Shown one piece after another: positions 1 to 8,423 of a stretch of DNA of 64,000 bases. Under the pieces are notes generated by a model. That model did no database searches. It was not told where the DNA came from and saw nothing but the letters and a program-made list of their open reading frames with translations. A program made the translations under genes and the position numbers. Source of the stretch: Paenibacillus sp. DMB20 (lineage in GTDB: Bacteria > Bacillota > Bacilli > Paenibacillales > Paenibacillaceae); NCBI RefSeq assembly GCF_000987955.1, contig NZ_LAZU01000033.1, positions 1 through 64,000 on the forward strand, written 5' to 3'. The stretch's first letter is position 1. Each line of letters opens with the position of its first letter.

Positions 1-204
1 CTTATGACCAATAATGTCCAGGTCGAAGCCTGCACGAATAAAGATTTCTGAAGGTGTCTGCCCCTGCTTGTAGGCTTTCAGCGCCTCCAGCTTGAATGTA
101 GGTGTGTATGTAATGGCCGCCTCGGTCACATGATGTACGTTTGGATTATGATCCAGCTTCCTCATTTGCTCCTCGGTAAAGAGCACCCGTTTCAACTTTC
201 CCAT
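1..204 (-). CDS. IS3-like transposase OrfA, N-terminal part (runs off the left edge)
   Basis: An open frame of 68 codons reads leftward from the ATG at 204 to the window edge without a stop. The product (MGKLKRVLFTEEQ..., then ITYTPTFKLEALKAYKQG and IFIRAGFDLDIIG) matches the helix-turn-helix start of transposase subunit A as found in Firmicutes IS3-family elements: a basic start, a TEEQ segment, then a FKLEAL helix used in end binding. GAGGAG lies 7-10 bases upstream of the ATG. The frame does not appear as a closed ORF because it lacks a stop here. Whether the IS is intact depends on sequence left of the window. Confidence 0.7.
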   Translation of the reverse strand, partial: MGKLKRVLFTEEQMRKLDHNPNVHHVTEAAITYTPTFKLEALKAYKQGQTPSEIFIRAGFDLDIIGHK

Positions 205-246
205 TTTCGTATCACTCCTCGTCACATACCTTGATTAAAACACAAA

Positions 247-293
247 TGACCCACAAGAAGTCACTTTTTTCAAAGTGTCCATCTTATGGGTCA
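247..293. repeat. Imperfect inverted repeat at the end of the IS-like element
   Basis: TGACCCACAAGAAG and, in inverted orientation, TGACCCATAAGATGG face each other across a short TTTTTTC centre, giving a stem of about 20 bp just upstream of the orfA-like gene. TGACCC-type ends are common in IS3-family elements, so one arm is probably the terminal inverted repeat. The hairpin may also block transcription reading into the IS. The outer boundary, and any target duplication, cannot be fixed from one end. Confidence 0.45.
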
Positions 294-337
294 CAGTTCA
301 ACAAAAGAGTGTCAGACTGTTTTTGTTTAATTAATGA

Positions 338-1210
338 TCAATAAATTTCGGTCGCATCTGGCGACAACCCTTGTACGTGGCGCAGATAGGCCGCGACTCG
401 CCGGTCGTCCTCGATCGGATACTCGAAGTTTAACGCTCGGGCTACCTCCAGCGCCGTCGTCCGGAACAGGTTTCCGGCCGCATGCAGGGCCCTCCACACC
501 TCGTCATAGCTTCCCGAGGCATAAGTGGACAAAAGTGCCTTCCAACGATCCTCCGCAAGATACTTCTCCAGATATTTGCCGCACTTGCCGATGCTGACGC
601 TAAAATCGGTCTGAATCCCAACCTGCCATTCCAGCATCTTCAACAGCATGGGTCTTGCAACCTTATTCAAATGCTCTTGCGCATAAAGGATTTCCTTTCT
701 CCACAAACCTTTCGCAACATACGTGGAGACCCACCAAAACTCGTTACAGCAATCCGCATAAAAAGCGGCTGAAGGCCTTTTTACCCAATAGCCTTCGTCG
801 GTTGGCGGGGGAACATCGAAAAGCACGTTGTCTTTGTCAAGAAGCACCGTCATCGGCTTATTTTCCTCACGATAATCGTCCTTTTCATCCAGCGGAATCA
901 AGGTCAGGTCAATGCGGTTGCCATCCGTAAACAACATCAGATAGGAAAACCATCCACCAAGTTCCGGCGGGAACATGGACATCGCCTCGGGAGTCTGCAG
1001 AATGATCCGCTCGCCAAAAACATCGATCCATCCGGGTTCATTAATGTAAGACTCCATATCCGTTACATGAAAGGCGATATCATAATCCTGAAACATGTCC
1101 TTCGGAACATTGGGGTTCGTTCTTGAGCCTTCTAATGTTACCGCGCGAATCCTCTCGTCCCGTTCGGCCACTTCCAATATGACATTCAGCATTTCTTTTT
1201 CGCTTCTCAT
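338..1210 (-). CDS. Aminoglycoside 6-adenylyltransferase family protein (ANT(6)/AadK-like)
   Basis: The product of about 290 aa starts MRSEKEMLNVILEVAERDERIRAV, followed by LEGSRTNPN and FQDYDIAF. These are the nucleotidyltransferase GS motif and the paired Asp residues of the streptomycin ANT(6) family, which transfers AMP from ATP to the 6-OH of streptomycin. Length and both domains fit complete family members. The frame stays open 40 codons further upstream, but family members begin at MRSE, so the ATG at 1210 is chosen; a GGAGG lies 14 bases away, rather far. It sits beside an IS end, which may matter for expression or mobility. Resistance is inferred, since many chromosomal AadK-like genes are weak or silent. 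Confidence 0.85.
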   Translation of the reverse strand: MRSEKEMLNVILEVAERDERIRAVTLEGSRTNPNVPKDMFQDYDIAFHVTDMESYINEPGWIDVFGERIILQTPEAMSMFPPELGGWFSYLMLFTDGNRIDLTLIPLDEKDDYREENKPMTVLLDKDNVLFDVPPPTDEGYWVKRPSAAFYADCCNEFWWVSTYVAKGLWRKEILYAQEHLNKVARPMLLKMLEWQVGIQTDFSVSIGKCGKYLEKYLAEDRWKALLSTYASGSYDEVWRALHAAGNLFRTTALEVARALNFEYPIEDDRRVAAYLRHVQGLSPDATEIY

Positions 1211-1497
1211 CTCGTATTCGCACGCCTCCGTATTCATATTCAATGTTGAAGTCCAAAACTCAGTCCGGAGGCGCACGAATCCGTCGTGTGCCGCAATTGC
1301 CCGCCGGAAGAAAAGGTTATAATTTATCAAGTTCTTTTTTCATCATATTCTCTCCTATCTATAGGATCTACGTCTCCCTAAAGATTAACAGATTCTTCAA
1401 TCTAAGAACAATCCCCTCTAAGCAGAATGCTCAAGGGTATTTAAGCCCATTCCTTTTTTGGGCTGCCGCTTGTTCTCAGGCAGGTGACAAACAACGA

Positions 1498-1549
1498 TTG
1501 ACAATAAAGGGTACGTGAAGTTTAATAGTAGGTATATTAATAACTACTA
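1498..1549 (+). promoter_or_regulatory. Promoter and operator of the TrmB regulator
   Basis: TTGACA (1498-1503), a 17-bp spacer and TTTAAT (1521-1526) form a sigma-A type promoter. Directly downstream, 1526-1549 holds a dyad with arms TAGTAG and CTACTA separated by 12 bp (inner GTAT and ATAA). A very similar dyad precedes azlC, so this is probably the site of the TrmB protein encoded next. Placement at the transcription start suggests autorepression. Confidence 0.6.
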
Positions 1550-1571
1550 AAATTGAAGGGATTTGCATTCC

Positions 1572-2387
1572 ATGGAGGTCATCTATAAAGAGCTTCAGAA
1601 ATTGGGCTTCTCGCAATATGAATGCAAGGCTTACGTCGGGTTGCTCAAAAATTCTCCGGTAACCGGATACGAAATAAGCAAGCGGTCGGGCGTTCCCCGT
1701 TCGATGATCTACGAAGTTCTCGGCAAATTATTGGATAAGGGTGCTGTTTACACGGTCCCTTCGGAGCCCATGAAATATTCGCCGGTACCGGCAAAAGACT
1801 TAATTGAACGTTTGCGTAAAACGTTCGAAGCCTCTTTTGAGTTATTGGAAAACGAATTATCCGCTCTCGAAAGCGAGCGCGAGACGGATGTCATCTGGCG
1901 GATTCGAAGCAACGAACATGTCATGGAAGAAATGCTCGCCTTGATTCATCAAACCAAGCATGAATTATGGTTGTCCGTTTGGGAACCGCAGGCCCTCCTA
2001 ATCAAGGAAGCGGTTGATCGGTTGACTGAAACAGGGACGCAGGTATTCTCGATCCTGTTCGGGGCACCCGAAACACGTCTTGGGTTAACCTACCACCACA
2101 ACTATATGCCGCCTGACGTCGTGAAAAAGCGGATGGGGGGCCATTTGACGGTTGCGGCACGGGACGGCGAAGAAGTGATGATCGCCAATTTCTCGGATCA
2201 CTCCCCCGCTTGGGCGGTTAAGACGAGAGATCCCGCTCTCGTGCTCGTTGCCACCGAATATATCAGACATGACATCATGATTGAGGAGGTTACGCAGGAG
2301 TTTGGCCCGAACAAGCTGGATGCCCTGTGGCGAACCAAACCCGATTTGATTCAAGTGGTGACTGGGAAACGGTTCACGTCTGAATGA
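1572..2387 (+). CDS. TrmB-family transcriptional regulator
   Basis: This is a 271-aa protein. Residues about 5-65 form a winged helix-turn-helix (KELQKLGFSQYECKAYVGLLKNSP, VTGYEISKRSGVPRSMIYEVLGKLLDKGAV), the typical TrmB N-terminus. A helical linker and a C-terminal sensor domain resembling the phospholipase-D-like fold of TrmB proteins follow (HELWLSVWEPQ..., HHNYMPPDVVKKRMGGH). The ATG at 1572 is preferred over a TTG at 1563 because GAAGGG ends at 1560. The effector is unknown. The same dyad lies before this gene and before azlC downstream, so it probably controls itself and the AzlCD amino-acid exporter. Confidence 0.85.
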   Translation: MEVIYKELQKLGFSQYECKAYVGLLKNSPVTGYEISKRSGVPRSMIYEVLGKLLDKGAVYTVPSEPMKYSPVPAKDLIERLRKTFEASFELLENELSALESERETDVIWRIRSNEHVMEEMLALIHQTKHELWLSVWEPQALLIKEAVDRLTETGTQVFSILFGAPETRLGLTYHHNYMPPDVVKKRMGGHLTVAARDGEEVMIANFSDHSPAWAVKTRDPALVLVATEYIRHDIMIEEVTQEFGPNKLDALWRTKPDLIQVVTGKRFTSE

Positions 2388-2397
2388 ACCGTTTTTC
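2367..2397 (+). terminator. Intrinsic terminator after the TrmB gene
   Basis: A perfect 10-bp stem (AAACGGTTCA / TGAACCGTTT, 2367-2376 with 2385-2394) is followed by a T-rich stretch. The stem includes the last codons and stop of the regulator gene, which separates its transcription from azlC. Confidence 0.8.
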
Positions 2398-2411
2398 TTC
2401 CCGCTTTTTTA

Positions 2412-2435
2412 TAGTAGTTATGTCTATAACCTCTA
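2412..2435 (+). promoter_or_regulatory. Predicted TrmB operator upstream of azlC
   Basis: The arms TAGTAGTTAT and ATAACCTCTA, separated by 4 bp, repeat the dyad found at 1526-1549 before the regulator itself (TAGTAGGTAT and ATAACTACTA, same spacing). The inner right arm contains TATAAC, a possible -10 of the azlC promoter, so bound protein would block initiation. Confidence 0.55.
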
Positions 2436-2482
2436 AAACGGGTTGAACGAAATGATTCGAACATTAGATTGGAGGATTGCAA

Positions 2483-3206
2483 TTGGAGCTTAAACAGAAT
2501 GCGGCCATATTAAATAAGGAGAACAGCTTTCTGAGAGGAGTCAAGGACTGCCTGCCTACCATTCTCGGGTACTTGAGCATCGGCTTTGCTGCCGGAGTCG
2601 TCGAGAGAACGGCCGGCTTCAGCCTGATGGAAATCGCCTTGATGTCCCTGCTGCTCTATGCCGGTTCCGCCCAATTTATCGCCGCGGGAATGTGGGTTGC
2701 CGGTGCACCCGTGACGTCCATTATTATCATGATCTTTATTGTCAATCTGAGGTATCTTTTATTAAGCGCGGCCCTCTCGCCTTATTTCAGACATTTGTCA
2801 ACATGGAAAAATACGATTACGGGCTTTTTGCTGACAGACGAAACCTTCGGCGTCGCAGCCAATGAGCTTTCAAGTAAAAAAACGCGCTGACTTCCGCTGG
2901 ATGCTTGGATTAAACGTAACGGCCTATCTCAACTGGGCGATTGCAAATCTGCTCGGCGGATACTTGGGACAGTGGGTCACGCAGCCCGAGGCTTTCGGTC
3001 TTGATTTCGCCCTGCCCGCCATGTTTATCGGACTGCTGATATTACAGCTTCTCGGCCGTTCGAATATGGGCGTTGATCTTTGGGTTGTCATCGGTGCCGT
3101 TATTCTCACGGCGGCGGCCAGCCCTTTCCTTTCTTCGGGTCTGGATGTGATTGCCGCTACCATTATGGCTGCGGCGTTAGGGATGGTGATGGAAAAGTGG
3201 AAGTAA
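2483..3206 (+). pseudogene. azlC: AzlC family branched-chain amino acid exporter subunit, frameshifted
   Basis: Two overlapping frames (to 2890, and from 2862) together give about 240 aa, the normal AzlC length. It is a multi-pass membrane protein with the conserved LGYLSIGFAAGV and YAGSAQFIAAG segments near the start. The break lies in an A7 run (2876-2882); removing one A joins ANELSSK to KRADFRWMLGLNVTAYLNW, as in intact homologues. The TTG at 2483 sits 7 bases after GGAGG, so it is preferred to the TTG at 2477. With AzlD it exports branched-chain amino acids or analogues such as azaleucine. It is either a sequencing indel or a recent slippage mutation. Confidence 0.8.
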
Positions 3207-3529
3207 GATGGGAAGTACTGTTAATCATCATAGGAGGAACCATCGTTACCTTTTTGCCCCGGGTAGTTCCCCTGGTTGTTCTGAGCAAAATCAATCTGCC
3301 AGAATGGGCGATGCGTTGGCTCCACTATATTCCGGTTGCCATTCTGGCGTCATTGCTCGCTCAAGAGCTTCTTCCCTTGGGGGAACAAGCTTCATGGCAG
3401 CCTTCAAGGCTGATGGCGGCAGCAGTATCCGTTACCGTCGCATGGCTCACCAAAAGCCTTGTGTTTACCGTCGCTGCCGGGATTATGGTCATCTTTTTTA
3501 TTAAAACTTTTCATTTAAGTTTAGTGTGA
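3197..3529 (+). CDS. azlD: AzlD family branched-chain amino acid exporter subunit
   Basis: This is a 110-aa protein with about four transmembrane helices. It begins VEVRWEVLLIIIGGTIVTFLPRVVPLVVLSK and continues WAMRWLHYIPVAILASLLA, the standard AzlD pattern (early TFLPR, then LHYIPVAILA). The GTG at 3197 overlaps the last 10 bases of azlC, indicating translational coupling; upstream codons in this frame are not AzlD-like. It is the small partner of AzlC in the two-component amino-acid exporter. No terminator is evident directly after it. Confidence 0.88.
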   Translation: MEVRWEVLLIIIGGTIVTFLPRVVPLVVLSKINLPEWAMRWLHYIPVAILASLLAQELLPLGEQASWQPSRLMAAAVSVTVAWLTKSLVFTVAAGIMVIFFIKTFHLSLV

Positions 3530-3619
3530 AATTATTCACCTTGTAACATTCAGTTCATATTCCCTTCTTATTTGCGTGTTATACTCTCGGTAATCCATAC
3601 AACGAAAGGAATTATGATC

Positions 3620-4016
3620 ATGAAAAAACTATATTATACTTCTTTTTTCTATGCGATCCTGGGGCTCATGGCCGGCATTTTTTTACCGCGAAATCACCAA
3701 GCATAACGACTTTACGGGAAATACGGTTTTGGTAGGAGTCCACACCCACATCCTCGTCCTTGGATTTATGTTCTTTATTATAGCCCTGATCCTCGGCAAG
3801 CTGTTTCATGTGCATGAGGCTAAATCCTTTGGGGCCTGGTACATTGTGTATAATCTCGGCTTGCTCACGACTATCGCTGCCATGGCTGTCCGCGGCATGC
3901 TTCAGGTCAACGGAGATGACATCAGTTTCCTGCCTCACATTGCCGGACTGGGCCATGCCATTCTGGGCGCCGGCATCATTTGGCTGCTGATTCTTCTCGG
4001 CAAACGAATCCAATAA
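3620..4016 (+). pseudogene. DUF2871 family membrane protein, frameshifted
   Basis: MKKLYYTSFFYAILGLMAGIF continues, after removal of one T from the T7 run at 3678-3684, into YREITKHNDFTGNTVLVGVHTHILVLGFMFFIIALILGK. The repaired product has about 131 aa, four transmembrane helices and the VHTHxLVLG motif of DUF2871. The ATG at 3620 lies 9 bases after GAAAGGA. The function of the family is unknown. The bidirectional terminator that follows closes the transcript. Confidence 0.8.
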
Positions 4017-4021
4017 AGACG

Positions 4022-4056
4022 ATGGGCCGGCGGAAAAATTCCGTCGGCCCATTTTG
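4022..4056. terminator. Bidirectional intrinsic terminator
   Basis: The stem ATGGGCCGGCGGAA pairs with TTCCGTCGGCCCAT across a three-base loop (one mismatch) and is followed by TTTTG. It lies between the convergent DUF2871 and EamA genes. Confidence 0.85.
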
Positions 4057-4061
4057 TTTCC

Positions 4062-5012
4062 TCAGCTTTCCTTCGTTATCTCTTTTGCTGCCCTGCCTTG
4101 TCCTAATCTTGACGGGGTGAGGAAGTTGACGCCCAGCACGCCCGCCACAATCATGACCGCTCCGATGATGTAGTAATATCCAAGCTCTTCCTGCAAAAAC
4201 AGGACACCGGCCAGCATCGAAATCAATGTAGCCAGATTGCCGAAAACGCTCATTTGGGAAGCTTCGATCCGTGATAACGCAAAGTTGGACAACAACGACG
4301 TTACAAACGAAGACAGGACTCCCAGATATAAAGTAGACAACACAAAGGACGGAACCGTTAACGGCTGAACGTACTCGTTCAGACTGCCGTTCCAGGCATG
4401 GTTGACGAGCGAAATCGCGTTAAAGAAGAGGAACCCGATCAACAGCATCACAAATGTCAGTTCCAACGGCTTGAACTGCTTGGTCATCGTTCGAGCCATC
4501 ACACTGTATATAGCCATGGATATCGTGGATAGTACCAGCAGCGCAAGCCCTTTAAAATTGGCAAGGTCCACGGAAGTGCCTTTCATGACAAAAATATAAA
4601 TCACGCCCGTAACCGAAAGCAAAACGGCGTATTTCTGCCAAACCGTGGTCTGTTCCTTCAGAAAGATCCCGGCGAGCAGAACCGTAAAAATCGGCGATAA
4701 CGCCATAATGATACCGCCTTCGGAAGAAGTACTGTACATCAGCCCGAAAACCTGAAACCCGAAAAACAGCGCCGGATAGAATATCGCAACAGGTAATATC
4801 CTTACAACGTCCCTGAAACGAATATGAATCTTCAACCAGCCGAACAGTACGGGAATCAAAACGGCCGCAAACGATATCGTAAACCGGTGGGCCAACGCAT
4901 CCAAGGGATCTGCCGAATCGAGAGCGATTTTTACGAATAAAAAGGACAGTCCGATAATCAGGGCATTGGCTATGGCAGCAGCATAGGCAGATGCTTTTGA
5001 ATTTCCTGGCAC
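4062..5012 (-). CDS. EamA/DMT family transporter
   Basis: This is a 316-aa protein with ten predicted transmembrane helices in two EamA repeats (about residues 10-145 and 160-300), typical of the drug/metabolite transporter superfamily. Each repeat ends with a LKEQTT or LQEELG turn before the last helix, as usual. The GTG at 5012 follows AAGGAG with a 9-base gap. The substrate cannot be told from sequence. The leader contains a probable promoter and a long hairpin just before the ribosome site, so expression may be controlled through the mRNA. Confidence 0.88.
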   Translation of the reverse strand: MPGNSKASAYAAAIANALIIGLSFLFVKIALDSADPLDALAHRFTISFAAVLIPVLFGWLKIHIRFRDVVRILPVAIFYPALFFGFQVFGLMYSTSSEGGIIMALSPIFTVLLAGIFLKEQTTVWQKYAVLLSVTGVIYIFVMKGTSVDLANFKGLALLVLSTISMAIYSVMARTMTKQFKPLELTFVMLLIGFLFFNAISLVNHAWNGSLNEYVQPLTVPSFVLSTLYLGVLSSFVTSLLSNFALSRIEASQMSVFGNLATLISMLAGVLFLQEELGYYYIIGAVMIVAGVLGVNFLTPSRLGQGRAAKEITKES

Positions 5013-5037
5013 GATGAATCACTCCTTAATCGGCTGA

Positions 5038-5071
5038 AGGGACCTGCTGGCTTTACAGCCGCAGGACCCTG
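5038..5071 (-). promoter_or_regulatory. Hairpin in the eamA leader
   Basis: On the minus strand AGGGTCCTGC and GCAGGTCCCT pair with an inner GCT/AGC, giving a long, nearly perfect stem ending a few bases before the ribosome site. No T run follows, so it is not a terminator. A protein- or RNA-controlled translational switch is possible but unproven. Confidence 0.35.
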
Positions 5072-5092
5072 TTTCTTATGAGGCACTCTCAC

Positions 5093-5120
5093 ATTTTACC
5101 TTGTTTTACCCAAAAGACAA
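5093..5120 (-). promoter_or_regulatory. Candidate promoter of the EamA gene
   Basis: On the minus strand TTGTCT, a 16-bp spacer and TAAAAT match a sigma-A promoter about 80 bp before the GTG start. It overlaps the end of the upstream terminator. Confidence 0.45.
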
Positions 5121-5188
5121 AACGCAGACTCCCCTCCCTTTTGGCCGTTCCTAACGGCCTTCACGATGGAGAAGCATCTGCGTTTTTT
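5119..5188 (-). terminator. Terminator of the DUF3995 transcript
   Basis: AAAACGCAGA (5119-5128) pairs with TCTGCGTTTT (5177-5186) around an inner hairpin GGCCGTT/AACGGCC. T-rich sequence flanks it on both strands, so it can stop leftward transcription from the DUF3995 gene. Confidence 0.65.
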
Positions 5189-5249
5189 CCCCGACACGAT
5201 TTGTGCTGATAGAATTCATCTTACGATAATGCCATTAAGTTTATTGATC

Positions 5250-5675
5250 TTATCCTTCATAACTTAGCGCGATGATAAATGCCAAGGACAAAAATGCGCA
5301 AAGCGGCATATACAATAGAGTATCCATCCTCGAAAAGGCCGTATCTCTCTTTTTCTTGAATAAACCGAAATGATTGAACTCACCGACGACCCGAAGGGCA
5401 AAGACACAAGCACACACCCATGCCCCGATTCGGACCAAAAGATAGGGGCGGGTCAGTTCGATAATTCGGGCTTGAAGGAGAAGCACAATTCCTGCCGCAA
5501 TCACTAGTATGGCAACTAGCAAAGTCATGCCGACCCCAGGGGATAAAACTTTCCTGCCATCTTGCTCGGGAAGAACATACCCCATTCCCCATATCCCGCC
5601 AAAGGCCCAGTATATATGGAGCAAGCCGACAGCAAACAAAATACACGCGGCCAACACAGGAATTGCCGTTACCAT
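5250..5675 (-). CDS. DUF3995 domain membrane protein
   Basis: This is a 141-aa protein with four hydrophobic helices. The first contains the family motif HIYWAFGGIWG and LPEQDG follows. Later ALRVVGEFNHFGLFKKKRDTAF and the terminal helix LYMPLCAFLSLAFI agree with DUF3995. GGGGGA lies a few bases before the ATG. The function is unknown and the protein is predicted to sit in the cell membrane. A separate terminator follows, so it is probably transcribed alone or after the DinB gene. Confidence 0.82.
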   Translation of the reverse strand: MVTAIPVLAACILFAVGLLHIYWAFGGIWGMGYVLPEQDGRKVLSPGVGMTLLVAILVIAAGIVLLLQARIIELTRPYLLVRIGAWVCACVFALRVVGEFNHFGLFKKKRDTAFSRMDTLLYMPLCAFLSLAFIIALSYEG

Positions 5676-5723
5676 CCCGTAGATCCCCCTATCGGCAGCC
5701 GAGTTTGGGCCTCCCCAAACATT

Positions 5724-6246
5724 TTACTGTACCAAATATCTTTCCTTGATGATCTTCTGATGATGGAGCTCATGTCCGGCGATGATGTAAGCGAACGCGC
5801 TGGCGGAAGTCACATTGTCATTGGCAAATCCTTTTCTGCTCCAAGCCTCTTCCGGCAAGCCCCTGATCAACGCTAAACTGGATTGTCTTACGGCCAAATA
5901 TTCATCTAGCAGATCCTCCATGCTCCGCTGGTCAAACCCGGCGTGACCCACAAAAAAAGTTCTCGTCAAATCCCGCAAGAGGCGTTTGATCTCCCCTGGC
6001 GATCCACAGCAGGCGGTAACTCATGATCCGTTCGGTATCGATCATATGGCCGAGCACTTCTTTTAAACTCCATTTGCCTTCGGCATACCGATACCCTGCC
6101 TGTTGATCGGATACGTTGGAGAGCATTTCTTCGGTGGTTTTCATCTGCTCTTTGAGAAGGTCTTCCATGTTTCCTTCCGGCACTAAACCTACATAGGTTT
6201 GATAATACTCGGGATAATCACTCTGAGATGGACGTTTTAACAACAT
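5724..6246 (-). pseudogene. DinB family metal-dependent protein, frameshifted
   Basis: Two frames combine to about 173 aa of a DinB/YfiT-like four-helix protein. LKEVLGHMIDTERIMSYR supplies the first metal-binding His and AGHELHHQKII the C-terminal His pair. The break is in the A7 run at 5952-5958; removing one base joins GFDENFF to VGHAGFDQRSM. Family members often act as thiol (bacillithiol) transferases or detoxification enzymes. The role here is not known. GGAGGA lies before the ATG at 6246. Confidence 0.8.
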
Positions 6247-6387
6247 GCTTCTCCTCCTTTGGCTCTTGACCGGTTATGTAAAAAAATCATTTTTTTACTA
6301 AACTAGCATATTACGCATTCAAAAGTCTACTGCTATCCCCAAGCATGAATGGTTTTGGCAAATGCAGCGCGAGCTGCGCCAACCCGG

Positions 6388-6981
6388 CTATTCCGGTTTA
6401 CCTAACAGTCCATAAAACACGAGCGTCACGAGATCCTTTACCATCCGCTGGTTTTTATCCTTGTCTGCCGTCACCTCGATTTTGGCGCTCGCCTCTTTCA
6501 AAATATTGAAATAAAACACAAAGGCCTCATTCGAAATGTCCTTGTTGATGCTCCCTTCCCTTTTGCCCTCATCGATAAACTGCAGTAAAGCATTTAAATA
6601 TTTTTGATACACCTCCTCCACGATTCTTCTCATTTCAGGGCTGCTCGACATCAGCTCCTTCAAAAAATCCGGGTTCGCCATTCCCGAAAATTCGGTGCTT
6701 TCAAAAATCATCTTCTCTATTTTTTCCTGAAAAGGCAGTTCGCTTTGGATCCATTGGATCCGTTCCTGCCACATTTCTTCAAGCATGTCGGATATGACTC
6801 TTTTGGACAGTTCTTCTTTGGCTCCGAAATAATTGTAGATCGTTACCGGAGAAACATTGGCCTTGCCTGCAATTTCGGCCATGCTGACCTTCTCGATTCC
6901 GTATGTCATAAACAGCTCCATGGCAGCCCTCTTGATTTTTTCCTTCTTCATTTCGGTACGACGTTTGTACCCATCCATCAT
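6388..6981 (-). CDS. TetR/AcrR family transcriptional regulator
   Basis: The N-terminal helix-turn-helix reads KIKRAAMELFMTYGIEKVSMAEIAGKANVSPVTIYNYFGAKEEL, a textbook TetR DNA-binding domain, within a 197-aa protein. The C-terminal ligand domain (about residues 70-197) is helical and not assignable. The nearest possible target is the S66 peptidase gene upstream on the same strand, or the gene itself. The ligand and operator are not identified. Confidence 0.88.
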   Translation of the reverse strand: MMDGYKRRTEMKKEKIKRAAMELFMTYGIEKVSMAEIAGKANVSPVTIYNYFGAKEELSKRVISDMLEEMWQERIQWIQSELPFQEKIEKMIFESTEFSGMANPDFLKELMSSSPEMRRIVEEVYQKYLNALLQFIDEGKREGSINKDISNEAFVFYFNILKEASAKIEVTADKDKNQRMVKDLVTLVFYGLLGKPE

Positions 6982-7085
6982 TCATCACCTCATCTTACAG
7001 CATACCCAATGTTTTGTAATGAAACAATACATTTTATTCAAATTTTTATGATGGTAAAGGTCTTCAACCGCACACCGTGATTCCT

Positions 7086-8102
7086 TTACGGTTTAAAATG
7101 CTGCACGATCGTCCCTTTTCCAGACACGACTTCAACCGCCGCAAGCGCCCCATTAATCAACGTGACTTGCGGAGGCACATGGCCGCAGTCGATATCATAA
7201 ATGACAGGAACCTGAAGCTCGTCGTATAAATCCTTGTAAACATCCAAAACCGTATAATTCCCGATAGGTTCATTAGCCGAACTGCGGCCGAACATGATGC
7301 CGGAACTGTGATCAAACCACCCTGCAAGCTTCATTTGAACCAGGGAGCGGCGAAGATCCGTCGTATGCAGCTCGCAGTTTTCAAAATACCACAAAATCGG
7401 CTCCCCGGGGATGTGCTTATTCCTAAAACCCTCCACGTCGCCGTACGGGGTGCCGACCAAATGACGGATCACGTCCAGACATCCCCCTAACAGCCTACCC
7501 TCCATCTTCTCGTTCCGGCCCGAGACCGTTTTCCAATTCGTCTCTTCCGTCAGATGAAAAATACAAGGCGTCGGATTATCGTGTTTCCATTCGTTCTGGT
7601 ACCTGGGTGATGAGTGCTGGGTCACCGATTCACCGGCTTTCGTAGACAATACCCGCTCCCACATAGCTGTCGTCTCGTCCGAATAGGCTCCTCTCAGATC
7701 AATCAGGTTGGTTCCGTGGGCCGTGGCTATTCCTGTTTTCAAGGTGACGGCCAGAAGCAGAACGCTGATATCCGAGTAGCCGAGGATCCATTTTTCCTTT
7801 AACTGGCCATATTCAACGCGGTCCAAAATTTCAATCAGCAATTCCCCGCCCCACGGAGGAATGATCGCATCCATCTCTTTGGTTTGCATCATGCCGTTGA
7901 ACTCCAGGGCGCGCTTTTTCGCTGATGCCGACTTGGCCTTATCCTGAGTCCATACCGTCTCTCCCAAGACGACATCGAAGCCTCTTCCCCTCATTCGTTC
8001 TGCCGACTGGCTCAACAAATCATGAAGTTCAAGTTCCAACCCGGAAGAAGGAGCGGTTACTCCGATGACAGCTCCCTCTGTAAATCTCGGATATCTAATC
8101 AT
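7086..8102 (-). CDS. S66 family peptidase (LD-carboxypeptidase / MccF-like)
   Basis: The product has 338 aa. The nucleophile serine lies in WILGYSDIS (about residue 110), and the partners appear to be Glu in WYFENCELH (about 235) and His in CGHVPPQ (about 305), giving the Ser-Glu-His triad of the family. The N-terminal GAVIGVTAPSSG segment is also diagnostic. Family members cleave murein tetrapeptides or release amidated toxins such as microcin C. The ATG at 8102 follows GGGGG; the frame extends 20 codons upstream but without family similarity. No signal peptide, so it is cytoplasmic. Confidence 0.86.
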   Translation of the reverse strand: MIRYPRFTEGAVIGVTAPSSGLELELHDLLSQSAERMRGRGFDVVLGETVWTQDKAKSASAKKRALEFNGMMQTKEMDAIIPPWGGELLIEILDRVEYGQLKEKWILGYSDISVLLLAVTLKTGIATAHGTNLIDLRGAYSDETTAMWERVLSTKAGESVTQHSSPRYQNEWKHDNPTPCIFHLTEETNWKTVSGRNEKMEGRLLGGCLDVIRHLVGTPYGDVEGFRNKHIPGEPILWYFENCELHTTDLRRSLVQMKLAGWFDHSSGIMFGRSSANEPIGNYTVLDVYKDLYDELQVPVIYDIDCGHVPPQVTLINGALAAVEVVSGKGTIVQHFKP

Positions 8103-8322
8103 GTTCCCCCTGCTTTCCTTGTTTATTTCAACTATTTTACACCGATCTACAAATTGTTCCAATCGTTATTATCCAGCGGTTTTTAACTCTCAACCTTCAT
8201 GACCCCATATACCGTTTCCCATAAAAAAAATTCCAGTTTTTTCGTGTGCGAAACAAAGTGAAATGTTAAAATAAAGTTGTTTCATGAATTTTACTTAACG
8301 GATCAGCCCGATTTTTGAAAAG

Positions 8323-8334
8323 TTCAATATTGAA
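8323..8334 (+). promoter_or_regulatory. Perfect 12-bp palindrome upstream of a membrane protein gene
   Basis: TTCAATATTGAA lies 90 bp before the start at 8424, in the 240-bp intergenic stretch. It could be an operator. No regulator is assigned. Confidence 0.25.
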
Positions 8335-8423
8335 TGGGGGTCATGTTTTTTAAGTTCCCTTGGTACCTGTAGCGGATGAAATTATCCAGATGAAAATAGA
8401 AAAGTTTGGAGAGGAGTGTTACC

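Noticed and set aside
3080..3196. Upstream extension of the azlD frame.
   Set aside because: Codons before the GTG at 3197 are the shadow of azlC (HGGGQPFPFFGSGC) and not AzlD-like.
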